From: Propionibacteriaceae bacterium | GTDB taxonomy: Bacteria > Actinomycetota > Actinomycetes > Propionibacteriales > Propionibacteriaceae | DNA length: 10,842 bases | Reading direction: 5' to 3' | NCBI GenBank assembly: GCA_021323255.1 | Contig: JAJTCL010000061.1 | Span: 1 to 10,842, forward strand | Shown here: positions 1 through 6,057 of the stretch, piece after piece | Layout: every line of letters begins with the position of its first letter | How positions within the stretch are numbered: position 1 is the stretch's first letter | Position numbers and translations under genes: made by a program | The notes under the pieces: model-generated | The model's input: only the letters and a program-made list of their open reading frames with translations | What the model was told of the DNA's origin: nothing | Databases searched by the model: none

Positions 1-116
1 ATCCCGATGGCGCCGAGACCGGCGTTGAGACAACCTTGGACCGCTTCCGGCAACGACCAGGAGGCGGTGGTCCGCTGATTGAGCGAGAGCCGGCTCAGCG
101 CTGCTCGGTTGGTCAC
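1..116 (-). CDS. sugar phosphate isomerase/epimerase-like TIM barrel, N-terminal fragment
   Basis: Partial gene; only the first 38 codons are inside the window, and it runs off the left edge. I chose a GTG start at 116-114 because it overlaps the TGA stop of the upstream gene (GTGA, 4 bp), the usual mark of translational coupling, and because the frame is open from there to the edge. The peptide begins MTNRAALSRLSLNQ and continues with TTASWSLPEAVQGC and a GLGAIG segment. The pattern 'RLSLNQ.T...WSL.EAV.GC..AG..AIG' is typical of beta-strand 1 and helix 1 of AP-endonuclease-2-type TIM barrels (sugar phosphate isomerase/epimerase family). Members include isomerases, epimerases and lyases acting on keto-sugars, so the reaction is open. 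It is the third gene of the minus-strand operon after the dehydrogenase and the DUF993 protein. Confidence 0.7.
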   Translation of the reverse strand, partial: MTNRAALSRLSLNQRTTASWSLPEAVQGCLNAGLGAIG

Positions 117-1285
117 CGGGTTAGGCCCGCGGTCGCGAGCAGCTGGTTTAGGCGGTGAGCCGCAAGGTCTGGGTCGGTCAGCAACTTTGCCTCGTTGGCC
201 AGCTCGAAGACCCGGGCCAGGTGGAGAATCGACCGAGCCGACTGCAGGCCGCCGACCATGACGAAACCGTCCTGGTGACCGTTCAACCAGGCGAGGAAGG
301 CGATTCCGGTCTTGTAGAAGTAGGTGGGCGTCGCGAAGATGTGCCGTGACAGCGGCAGCGTCGGTGCCATCTCCCGGCGATATCCGCCGATGTCGCCGGA
401 ATCCAGTGCGCTCAAGGCGGCGGCCGCGGCCGGCGCGATCGCGGCGAATGCACCCAGCAGAGCGTCGGAGTGATGGTCGCCGTCACCCTCGATGAGCTCC
501 GGATAGTTGAAGTCGTCGCCGGTGTAGAGGCGGATTCCCGCGGGCAATGCGGCACGCAGCTGCTGCTCATGATCAGCGGAGAGTAGCGATACCTTCACGC
601 CGTCGACCTTGGCGCTGTGTTCGCGGATCAGGTCGAGGAAGGTGCGCGTGGCGATCGGTATCTCAATAGACCCCCAATAGCCGCTCAGCTGGGGGTCGAA
701 CATCTCGCCCAGCCAATGCAAGATGACTGGTCGGGTCGCCTGAGTCAACACGCCTGAGTAGACCTGGAGGTAGTCCTCGGCGTGACGCGCAACGGCCGCC
801 AGCTGGCGCGAGGCCATCAAGATCACCTGCGAGCCCGCCGCTTCGACGAACTCCACCTGCTCCAGATATGCGCGGGTGACTTCATCGAGACTGCCCGCCG
901 GGGCGAGAAGCTGGTCTGTGCCGGCGCCAGAGGCGATTCGCGCACCATGCACGCGGGCCAGCGTCGCGCTGCGGGTGATCAACTCTCGCGTGGCGGGCCA
1001 GTCCAGACCCATGTTGCGCTGTGCGGTGTCCATGGCCTCAGCGACCCCCATCCCGTATCGGAACAGGTGGTGCCGAAACGCCAGGGTCGCCTCCCAGTCA
1101 ATGGCAGCCGGCGCGCCTGGAACATTCTCCCCGAGCGGGTCCGCCACGACGTGCGCAGCGGCGAAGGCGACCCGGCTCTGGAAGGCCTCGGGATGCTCCG
1201 CCCAGGTCCGAGGCTCGGACAGCTCAATCTCGCGCCAGCGACCACCAGCTTCTGGAAGGGCAACCGTGGCGGTGGTGGTGGTCAT
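113..1285 (-). CDS. DUF993 family protein (dihydrodipicolinate synthase-like aldolase/lyase fold)
   Basis: 390-residue protein starting MTTTTATVALPEAGG. The frame is open upstream to 1480, but the ATG at 1285-1283 is preferred: it overlaps the TGA of the preceding gene (ATGA, 4 bp), and the upstream extension is Arg/Gly-rich shadow sequence inside that gene. The sequence resembles DUF993, annotated as a dihydrodipicolinate synthase family in Actinobacteria. Visible landmarks are a GAGTDQL stretch (about 120-126), near where the DHDPS family has its GTTGE loop; PVILHWLGEMFDP (about 186-198); and GVKVSLL with Lys231, the likely equivalent of the Schiff-base lysine. GDDFNYPELI follows at about 256-265. 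By fold it should bind a 2-keto or keto-sugar substrate and catalyse retro-aldol cleavage or dehydration, but no activity can be assigned. It lies between a Gfo/Idh dehydrogenase and a TIM-barrel isomerase, which suggests it acts on the oxidised sugar. Confidence 0.85.
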   Translation of the reverse strand: MTTTTATVALPEAGGRWREIELSEPRTWAEHPEAFQSRVAFAAAHVVADPLGENVPGAPAAIDWEATLAFRHHLFRYGMGVAEAMDTAQRNMGLDWPATRELITRSATLARVHGARIASGAGTDQLLAPAGSLDEVTRAYLEQVEFVEAAGSQVILMASRQLAAVARHAEDYLQVYSGVLTQATRPVILHWLGEMFDPQLSGYWGSIEIPIATRTFLDLIREHSAKVDGVKVSLLSADHEQQLRAALPAGIRLYTGDDFNYPELIEGDGDHHSDALLGAFAAIAPAAAAALSALDSGDIGGYRREMAPTLPLSRHIFATPTYFYKTGIAFLAWLNGHQDGFVMVGGLQSARSILHLARVFELANEAKLLTDPDLAAHRLNQLLATAGLTR

Positions 1286-2433
1286 GACGCGAACCGGTCG
1301 ATCACGACCCGGCGACCCTCGGCCGAGGCTGTCAGGCCGGCGTCGACCAGCTGCAAGCCGCGCACCCCTGCGGCCAGGTCGTAAGCGTGGGGGCGGCCCG
1401 CCTCGACATCGGACAAGAACTGCTCCCACTGAGCACGGAACCCGTTGGGGAACTCCGCGTTGTCGGGGATCTGCTCCCACTGGCTGCGGAAGTCTTCGGT
1501 CGTGGGCAGATCAGGGTTCCACACCGGCATGGGCGTACGAACCCGGTGTTGAATGCGGCAGCCGAAGAGCCCGGCTACCGCAGAACCGTGCGTGCCGTCG
1601 ACCTGGAACTCGACCAGTTCGCCGCGGTCGACCCGGACAGCCCAGGATGAGTTGATCTGAGCGATGATGTCGCCTTCGAGTTCGAAGATCGCGTACGCGG
1701 CGTCGTCGGCGGTGGCGGCGTACTTGCGGCCCTGCTCGTCCCATCGCTCGGGGATGTGAGTGACCGCCTTTGCGGTTACCGCCAGCACCTTCCCGAAGAT
1801 GTTCTCCAGCACGTAGTTCCAGTGCGGAAACATGTCCAACACCATGCCGCCGCCGTCCTCGGCCCGGTAGTTCCAGCTGGGCCGCTGGGCGGGCAGCACA
1901 TCACCCTCGAAGACCCAATATCCGAACTCTCCGCGTACTGAGAGAATGCGCCCGAAGAACCCGGAATCGATCAGCCGCTGCAACTTCAGCAGGCCGGGCA
2001 GGTAAAGCTTGTCGTGGACCACGCCGTTGATCACACCCGCCTCACTCGCGGCGGTGACCAGCTCCACTCCTTCAAAGACTGACTCCGCGATTGGTTTCTC
2101 GGTATAGATGTGCTTGCCTGCCGCGAGCGCCTTCAAGATCGACTTCTTGCGCTCGGAGGTGACTTGGGCGTCGAAGTAGATCGACGCTGTGTCATCGCTC
2201 AGCGCCTCGTCCAGATCGGTCGTGAAATCGGATACGCCGTGCTGGGCGGCGAGAACAGCAAGCTTCTCGGCATTCCGGCCCACCAGGATCGGCTCAACGG
2301 TGACGCGGTCGCCATCGGGAAGAAGGACTCCCCCATCCGCCCTGATAGGCAGGATGGATCGCAGCAAATGCTGGCGATAGCCCATCCGGCCGGTCACGCC
2401 ATTCATGATCACTCGAACCGTGTGCTGGGCCAT
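1282..2433 (-). CDS. Gfo/Idh/MocA family NAD(P)-dependent oxidoreductase
   Basis: 383-residue cytoplasmic dehydrogenase, first gene of the minus-strand operon. The start is ATG at 2433-2431 (MAQHTVRVIMNGVTGRMG). On the coding strand GGAG stands 5 nt before it, and the dinucleotide-fold motif falls at residues 10-18 as expected. The open frame reaches 2517, but that extension would contain the operator. Landmarks are the N-terminal Rossmann motif NGVTGRMG, YTEKPIAES with the family EKP signature at 112-114, and GGGMVLDMFPHWNY (194-207) with a histidine at 204 typical of the catalytic His. Family members oxidise a sugar, inositol or glycoside hydroxyl with NAD(P)+. The substrate is not determinable; linkage to DUF993 and a TIM-barrel isomerase suggests a 3-keto-sugar-type route. 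It is probably repressed through the operator at 2466-2477. Confidence 0.9.
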   Translation of the reverse strand: MAQHTVRVIMNGVTGRMGYRQHLLRSILPIRADGGVLLPDGDRVTVEPILVGRNAEKLAVLAAQHGVSDFTTDLDEALSDDTASIYFDAQVTSERKKSILKALAAGKHIYTEKPIAESVFEGVELVTAASEAGVINGVVHDKLYLPGLLKLQRLIDSGFFGRILSVRGEFGYWVFEGDVLPAQRPSWNYRAEDGGGMVLDMFPHWNYVLENIFGKVLAVTAKAVTHIPERWDEQGRKYAATADDAAYAIFELEGDIIAQINSSWAVRVDRGELVEFQVDGTHGSAVAGLFGCRIQHRVRTPMPVWNPDLPTTEDFRSQWEQIPDNAEFPNGFRAQWEQFLSDVEAGRPHAYDLAAGVRGLQLVDAGLTASAEGRRVVIDRFAS

Positions 2434-2465
2434 CCCCACTCCAAACCGATCAGGCAGTGATCTCA

Positions 2466-2477
2466 GAAAACGCTTTC
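2466..2477. promoter_or_regulatory. LacI-family operator GAAAACGCTTTC (copy 1)
   Basis: An imperfect palindrome, GAAA-ACGC-TTTC, with the central CG typical of LacI/GalR-family sites. It is identical to the copies at 2756-2767 and (reverse complement) 10360-10371. It lies about 15 bp downstream of the candidate minus-strand -10 box and 33 bp before the dehydrogenase start, a position suited to repression. Site identity is seen in the sequence; the protein that binds is inferred. Confidence 0.8.
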
Positions 2478-2492
2478 GCGAGCCTTTCTGGG

Positions 2493-2522
2493 AATATAGC
2501 GTCGAAACGTTGGGCAACGCAA
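2493..2522 (-). promoter_or_regulatory. candidate promoter of the dehydrogenase-DUF993-isomerase operon
   Basis: On the minus strand, TTGCGT (2522-2517) and TATATT (2498-2493) are separated by 18 bp. The -10 box matches TATAAT at five of six positions; the -35 is weak. The predicted transcription start falls just upstream of the operator at 2466-2477. This is a pattern match only. Confidence 0.4.
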
Positions 2523-2604
2523 TCCGCAGCGGGCTTCATAGCTGTTAACTACGAACGAGCACCACGGTTGGCAGAGCTGTACTCAGGTTCTTCCCAACTG
2601 TGCA

Positions 2605-2618
2605 TGGCATGCGTGCCA
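2605..2618. repeat. small inverted repeat TGGCA-N4-TGCCA
   Basis: Five-base arms TGGCA and TGCCA with a TGCG spacer, 12 bp upstream of the larger palindrome at 2631-2653. It could be part of a compound regulator site or chance. A longer interrupted pair, CTGTGCA (2598-2604) and TGCACAG (2653-2659), brackets both. Confidence 0.35.
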
Positions 2619-2630
2619 GGTACAGCGGGA

Positions 2631-2653
2631 ACATCCCACGCTACGTGGGATGT
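2631..2653. promoter_or_regulatory. perfect 10-bp-arm palindrome, probable second regulator site
   Basis: Arms ACATCCCACG (2631-2640) and CGTGGGATGT (2644-2653) are perfect reverse complements around a CTA spacer. It sits mid-way between the two divergent promoters, upstream of the -35 box on both sides. That position suits an activator or a second repressor better than a terminator, and no T-tract follows on either strand. It differs from the LacI-type operators. The regulator is unknown. Confidence 0.6.
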
Positions 2654-2707
2654 GCACAGCGCACGAGGGACAAGTTTCTCAGTTTGGTTTCGTCGTCCGC
2701 AGGGGCG

Positions 2708-2737
2708 TTGACACCATCTAGGAAACCACCGTAGTGT
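2708..2737 (+). promoter_or_regulatory. candidate promoter of the ABC-transporter operon
   Basis: A perfect -35 hexamer TTGACA (2708-2713) is followed after 18 bp by TAGTGT (2732-2737), a weak -10. The operator at 2756-2767 lies just downstream of the predicted start site, consistent with repression. The -10 region is inside a duplicated ACCGTAGTGT element, so the exact -10 is uncertain. Confidence 0.45.
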
Positions 2738-2751
2738 TCCGACCGTAGTGT
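2728..2751 (+). repeat. tandem 10-bp direct repeat ACCGTAGTGT
   Basis: Copies at 2728-2737 and 2742-2751 are identical, with a 14-bp period, covering the presumed -10 and start-site region of the ABC operon. A second short pair, TTCACATCAA at 2765-2774 and 2776-2785 (11-bp period, about one helical turn), follows; its first copy overlaps the operator. Function is unknown. Confidence 0.5.
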
Positions 2752-2755
2752 GTGA

Positions 2756-2767
2756 GAAAACGCTTTC
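2756..2767. promoter_or_regulatory. LacI-family operator GAAAACGCTTTC (copy 2)
   Basis: Identical to copy 1 and embedded in the wider sequence TGTGAGAAAACGCTTTCACA, whose ends (TGTGA/TCACA-like) add further partial dyad symmetry. It lies 36 bp upstream of the binding-protein start and downstream of the candidate promoter, so a bound LacI-type repressor would block the ABC operon. Confidence 0.82.
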
Positions 2768-2803
2768 ACATCAACTTCACATCAATGGCGAAGGGAAGCA
2801 AGG

Positions 2804-4129
2804 ATGGCCATTAACCGGAGGCAGTTTCTAATTGGAGCCGGAGGGCTAGCTGCTGCGGCTACCACCATGGGGCTGGGGGCCTGCGCCCCGGGGGCTCCGA
2901 GTGGATCTCAAGGTGGCGGCGAGCAAGGGGGGGCCACCACCTTGGCTCTAGCCTGGTGGGGCAACCCGACGCGCAACAAGAACACCGAGGCAGAGATCCA
3001 GGCGTTCCAACAGGCCAACCCGAACATAACGCTCGCGGGTCAGCCGGGTGATTTCGCGAGTTACTGGGACAAGCTTGCCACCCAGACGGCCGGCGGTCAG
3101 GCCCCCGACATCATTCAGATGGATATGGCCTACATATCCGAGTATGGCAATCGCGGCGCTCTGCTGGATCTGGAGAAGAACGGCGCCGACACATCGAAGT
3201 TCATTGAGGGCACGGTCGAATCGGGCAAGATCAACGGCCAGCTAGTCGGAGTAAATGCCGGCATCAACAGCGCGGTCATTGTCGCCAACCCCAAGATCTT
3301 CGAGAAGGCCAAGATGGACGTGCCCGATGACAAAACCTGGACTTGGGATCAGCTGTCGGAGGTGGCAGCGGAGGTCGCCTCAAAAGCCGGTGTCCCGTTC
3401 GGTGTGGTCTACCTTTTCGGCGGAGACCCTATGTTCGGCGCTTACCTGCGCCAGAACGGCAAGGAACTGTTCACTGAAAAGGATGTGGGGTTTGAGCCAG
3501 CCGACGCCCAAGCCTGGTTCGACCTCATGATGAAATTCCAAAAGGCGGGCGGCATTGGGACGCCGCAGCAGATCAGCGAAGAAGGCAGCCCCGGCGGTGG
3601 CAAGCCGATAGACCAAAGTGCCATCGTGCTGGGGAAAGCAGCCTTGCAGTACCAGAACTCCAATCAGCTGGAAGCGCTCAACGCCGCGTCCGGAGAGTCG
3701 CTTAAACTGCTGCGCGCGCCGAGCCTGGCCGGTAAGGCAACCGAACGCAAAGCCTGGTACAAGGCGAGCATGCTGTGGTCGGCGTCGGCAAAGACCGAGA
3801 ACCCAGAGGCCGCAGTCGCCTGGATCAACTGGTTTGCGAACACCAAGGAGGCCGTCGACATCGACAAGGCTGAGCGCGGGATCCCGCCGAACGCCGAACT
3901 GGAGGAGTACATCAGGCCCAAGCTCTCTCCCGCGCAGCAGGAGGTCGCGAAATTCATCGCCGACATCAAGCCCGAGCTGGCTAATACGCCTATCGCTCCA
4001 CCACCTGGAGGAGGCAAGTTAGCGGAAATCATGTTCCGTTACGAGACTGAGGTGCTTTTCGGGCGGGCCACGACCGCTGAGGCGGCCGAAAAGTTTGTGG
4101 GCGAGGTCAAGTCCAACCTGACGGTCTGA
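2804..4129 (+). CDS. ABC sugar transporter substrate-binding lipoprotein (CUT1 type)
   Basis: 441-residue extracellular solute-binding protein that would capture a sugar, oligosaccharide or glycoside outside the membrane. The start ATG at 2804 is preceded by purine-rich AAGGGAAGCAAGG. The N-terminus has a twin-arginine motif (NRRQFLIG, Arg5-Arg6), a hydrophobic Ala/Gly stretch and a lipobox LGAC with Cys27. This implies Tat export and lipid anchoring, common for actinobacterial binding proteins. The mature part starts with a Gly/Ser/Gln-rich linker and then LALAWWGNP, the usual first strand of cluster B/CUT1 binding proteins. Further family features are YWDKLATQTAGGQAPDIIQM (about 86-105) and a C-terminal FGRATTAEAAEKF helix. 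Two permeases follow directly. The ligand cannot be read from sequence; the regulon suggests a uronate, aldarate or glycoside. Confidence 0.92.
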   Translation: MAINRRQFLIGAGGLAAAATTMGLGACAPGAPSGSQGGGEQGGATTLALAWWGNPTRNKNTEAEIQAFQQANPNITLAGQPGDFASYWDKLATQTAGGQAPDIIQMDMAYISEYGNRGALLDLEKNGADTSKFIEGTVESGKINGQLVGVNAGINSAVIVANPKIFEKAKMDVPDDKTWTWDQLSEVAAEVASKAGVPFGVVYLFGGDPMFGAYLRQNGKELFTEKDVGFEPADAQAWFDLMMKFQKAGGIGTPQQISEEGSPGGGKPIDQSAIVLGKAALQYQNSNQLEALNAASGESLKLLRAPSLAGKATERKAWYKASMLWSASAKTENPEAAVAWINWFANTKEAVDIDKAERGIPPNAELEEYIRPKLSPAQQEVAKFIADIKPELANTPIAPPPGGGKLAEIMFRYETEVLFGRATTAEAAEKFVGEVKSNLTV

Positions 4130-4132
4130 GCC

Positions 4133-5089
4133 ATGAGCGCCATCTCTGAGCTCTCGACCGTCCACCGCGTCAAGGCCAAGACGCCGGAGGAGAAGCGACT
4201 CCGTGCCAAAGAGGCCGCACGGGACAACACGGCCGGTTACCTGTTCCTACTGCCCTGGTTGATCGGCCTGGTGTTGATCGTGGCCGGGCCGTTGATTGCC
4301 TCGCTATACCTGTCGTTTACCAACTACAACCTGCTCCAGGCACCTCAGTGGATTGGTCTGGAGAACTACGCCCGGATGCTCGACGACCCGCGTCTGCTCC
4401 AATCACTCAAGGTGACGTTCATCTACGTGATCGTCGGCGTTCCGCTGCAACTGATCGTGGCTTTGGCCATCGCAATGCTGCTGAACGAGGGGATGAAGGG
4501 CCTGGCCTTCTATCGGTCGGTCTTTTACCTGCCGTCGATGCTGGGCGCCTCGGTGGCCATCGTACTGATATGGCGGCAGATGTTCGAAAGCGACGGCCTG
4601 GTGAACCAAGTCCTGAGGCTGTTCGGAATCCCAGCCACGACAAGCTGGATCGCCGATCCGAAATATGCGTTGTGGACCATCGTCTTGTTGCACATCTGGA
4701 CGTTCGGATCGCCAATGGTGATCTTCTTGGCCGGTCTGCGGCAGATCCCCGGAATGTACTACGAGGCGGCGTCCGTCGACGGCGCAAGCCACTGGGCCCA
4801 ATTCAGAAAAATTACCCTGCCGCTGCTGTCTCCGATCATCTTCTTCAACCTGGTGCTGCAGATCATCAACGCCTTCCAGGCATTCACCCAAGCCTTCGTG
4901 ATTTCGAATGGGACCGGCGGTCCTGCCGATTCGACGCTGTTCTACACGCTGTACCTGTACGAGCGTGGCTTCGGCCAATTCCAGATGGGTTATGCCGCCG
5001 CCATGGCCTGGCTGCTGGTGGTGATCATCGCGGCCTTCACCGCAATCAACTTCTTCTTCTCTAAGTATTGGGTGTTCTACGGTGACTGA
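4133..5089 (+). CDS. ABC sugar transporter permease, MalF/UgpA type
   Basis: 318-residue inner-membrane permease, three bases after the binding-protein stop. The start ATG at 4133 (MSAISELSTV) has no strong ribosome site of its own, suggesting coupling to the upstream gene. After a charged cytoplasmic N-terminus there are about six hydrophobic segments: residues 36-62, 92-117, 126-147, 179-203, 235-257 and 287-310. The cytoplasmic EAA loop that docks the ATPase is clear at about 210-230 (YYEAASVDGASHWAQF then KITLPLLSP). It would form a heterodimer with the next gene product. The stop overlaps the next start by 8 bp. Confidence 0.93.
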   Translation: MSAISELSTVHRVKAKTPEEKRLRAKEAARDNTAGYLFLLPWLIGLVLIVAGPLIASLYLSFTNYNLLQAPQWIGLENYARMLDDPRLLQSLKVTFIYVIVGVPLQLIVALAIAMLLNEGMKGLAFYRSVFYLPSMLGASVAIVLIWRQMFESDGLVNQVLRLFGIPATTSWIADPKYALWTIVLLHIWTFGSPMVIFLAGLRQIPGMYYEAASVDGASHWAQFRKITLPLLSPIIFFNLVLQIINAFQAFTQAFVISNGTGGPADSTLFYTLYLYERGFGQFQMGYAAAMAWLLVVIIAAFTAINFFFSKYWVFYGD

Positions 5090-5996
5090 TGTTCAAACCA
5101 CTCTTACCGAAGAGCCGACCCTTACCGGGCCTGCTCCCCAAGAAGCGATTCACCATCGCCCTACCTGGGCAGACCGTACCCGGTCGGTGCTCAAGCACAT
5201 ACTGCTGATCGTCGCCAGCCTGGTGATGATCTATCCGCTCCTCTGGATGCTTGCCAGCTCCCTCCGGCCAACCGAGCTCATCTTCCGTACTCCGGGCCTA
5301 TGGGTGAACGACCTGTACGTGCAGAACTACACCGAGGGTTGGTATGCACTGTCCTATCCCTTCGGCCAGTACATCATCAACTCGTTCATTGTGGTGGTCG
5401 GGGCCATCGCCGGCAATCTGTTTGCCTGCACGCTTGCCGCGTACGCATTCGCCCGGCTGAAGTTCCGGTTAAGGGGATTGTGGTTCTCGATCATGCTGTT
5501 GACGATCATGCTGCCTTTCCACGTGGTGATTGTGCCGCAGTACATCATCTTCAACCAGCTTGGCTTCGTGAACACGTTCGTGCCACTGATCTTGCCTAAG
5601 TTCCTGGCGACCGATGCGTTCTTCGTGTTCTTGATGGTTCAGTTCATCCGAGGCATTCCCAGAGAGCTAGACGAGGCGGCTCGGATCGACGGTTGTGGCC
5701 ACTGGAAGATCTTCAGCAGGGTCATGCTCCCGCTGATGGGCCCGGCGATTGCCACGACGGCAATCTTCACCTTCATCTGGACCTGGAGCGATTTCTTCAG
5801 CCCGCTGATCTACCTGACCGAGCCTTATGCCTACACGGTCCCCGTCGCGCTGAAGTCGTTCCTGTCCGCAACGGAGGGGAGCAATTGGGGCCCGATGTTC
5901 GCCATGTCAGTCGTCACCTTGATCCCGCTCTTCCTGGTGTTCTTGTTCGGCCAGCGGTTCTTGGTCCGAGGCATCGCCACTACCGGCGGGAAGTGA
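5082..5996 (+). CDS. ABC sugar transporter permease, MalG/UgpE type
   Basis: 304-residue permease partner of the preceding gene. The start is GTG at 5082, overlapping the upstream stop by 8 bp (GTGACTGA), so translation is probably coupled. It has a hydrophilic N-terminus of about 35 residues, then hydrophobic segments near 38-60, 98-120, 132-155, 165-189, 219-236 and 270-292. The EAA loop reads ELDEAARIDGCGHWKIF then SRVMLPLMGP at about 195-220. The charged-then-hydrophobic layout and length fit the MalG-type half of CUT1 importers. No ATP-binding subunit follows, so the complex probably uses an ATPase encoded elsewhere, as MsmX/UgpC-type shared ATPases do in other bacteria. Confidence 0.93.
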   Translation: MTDVQTTLTEEPTLTGPAPQEAIHHRPTWADRTRSVLKHILLIVASLVMIYPLLWMLASSLRPTELIFRTPGLWVNDLYVQNYTEGWYALSYPFGQYIINSFIVVVGAIAGNLFACTLAAYAFARLKFRLRGLWFSIMLLTIMLPFHVVIVPQYIIFNQLGFVNTFVPLILPKFLATDAFFVFLMVQFIRGIPRELDEAARIDGCGHWKIFSRVMLPLMGPAIATTAIFTFIWTWSDFFSPLIYLTEPYAYTVPVALKSFLSATEGSNWGPMFAMSVVTLIPLFLVFLFGQRFLVRGIATTGGK

Positions 5997-6000
5997 CCTT

Positions 6001-6033
6001 AGTGCGGGGCCTCGCTGAGCGGGGTCCCGCATT
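6001..6033 (+). terminator. intercistronic hairpin between permease and dehydrogenase
   Basis: GCGGGGCC (6004-6011) pairs with GGTCCCGC (6023-6030), with one G-T wobble and an 11-nt loop. The stem extends outward by three more pairs including one wobble. It begins 4 nt after the permease stop and is followed by CTTAATT, a poor T-tract. It may be a partial terminator or an RNA-stability element lowering or separating expression of the downstream dehydrogenase. Structure is seen; role is inferred. Confidence 0.45.
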
Positions 6034-6057
6034 CTTAATTCCCGAAAAGGCACTACT

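Larger units (their letters stand above)
2434..2803. promoter_or_regulatory. 370-bp divergent control region
   Basis: No credible gene lies between the two divergent operons. The region holds a candidate promoter on each strand, two identical LacI-type operators (2466-2477 and 2756-2767), a perfect 10-bp-arm inverted repeat at 2631-2653, a smaller inverted repeat at 2605-2618, and two short direct repeats near the plus-strand promoter. The two operators are 290 bp apart, far enough for a tetrameric repressor to loop the DNA, but looping is inference. The 84-codon plus-strand frame at 2457-2711 has no recognisable content and crosses these sites. Confidence 0.75.

Noticed and set aside
1286..1480. 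N-terminal extension of the DUF993 gene to 1480
   Set aside because: The extra 65 residues are Arg/Gly/Pro-rich antiframe sequence of the dehydrogenase gene; the ATG at 1285 with ATGA overlap matches the family start.
2457..2711. 84-codon plus-strand open frame in the divergent region
   Set aside because: No recognisable protein features, no ribosome site, and it crosses an operator, a promoter and the large palindrome; it is best read as chance.
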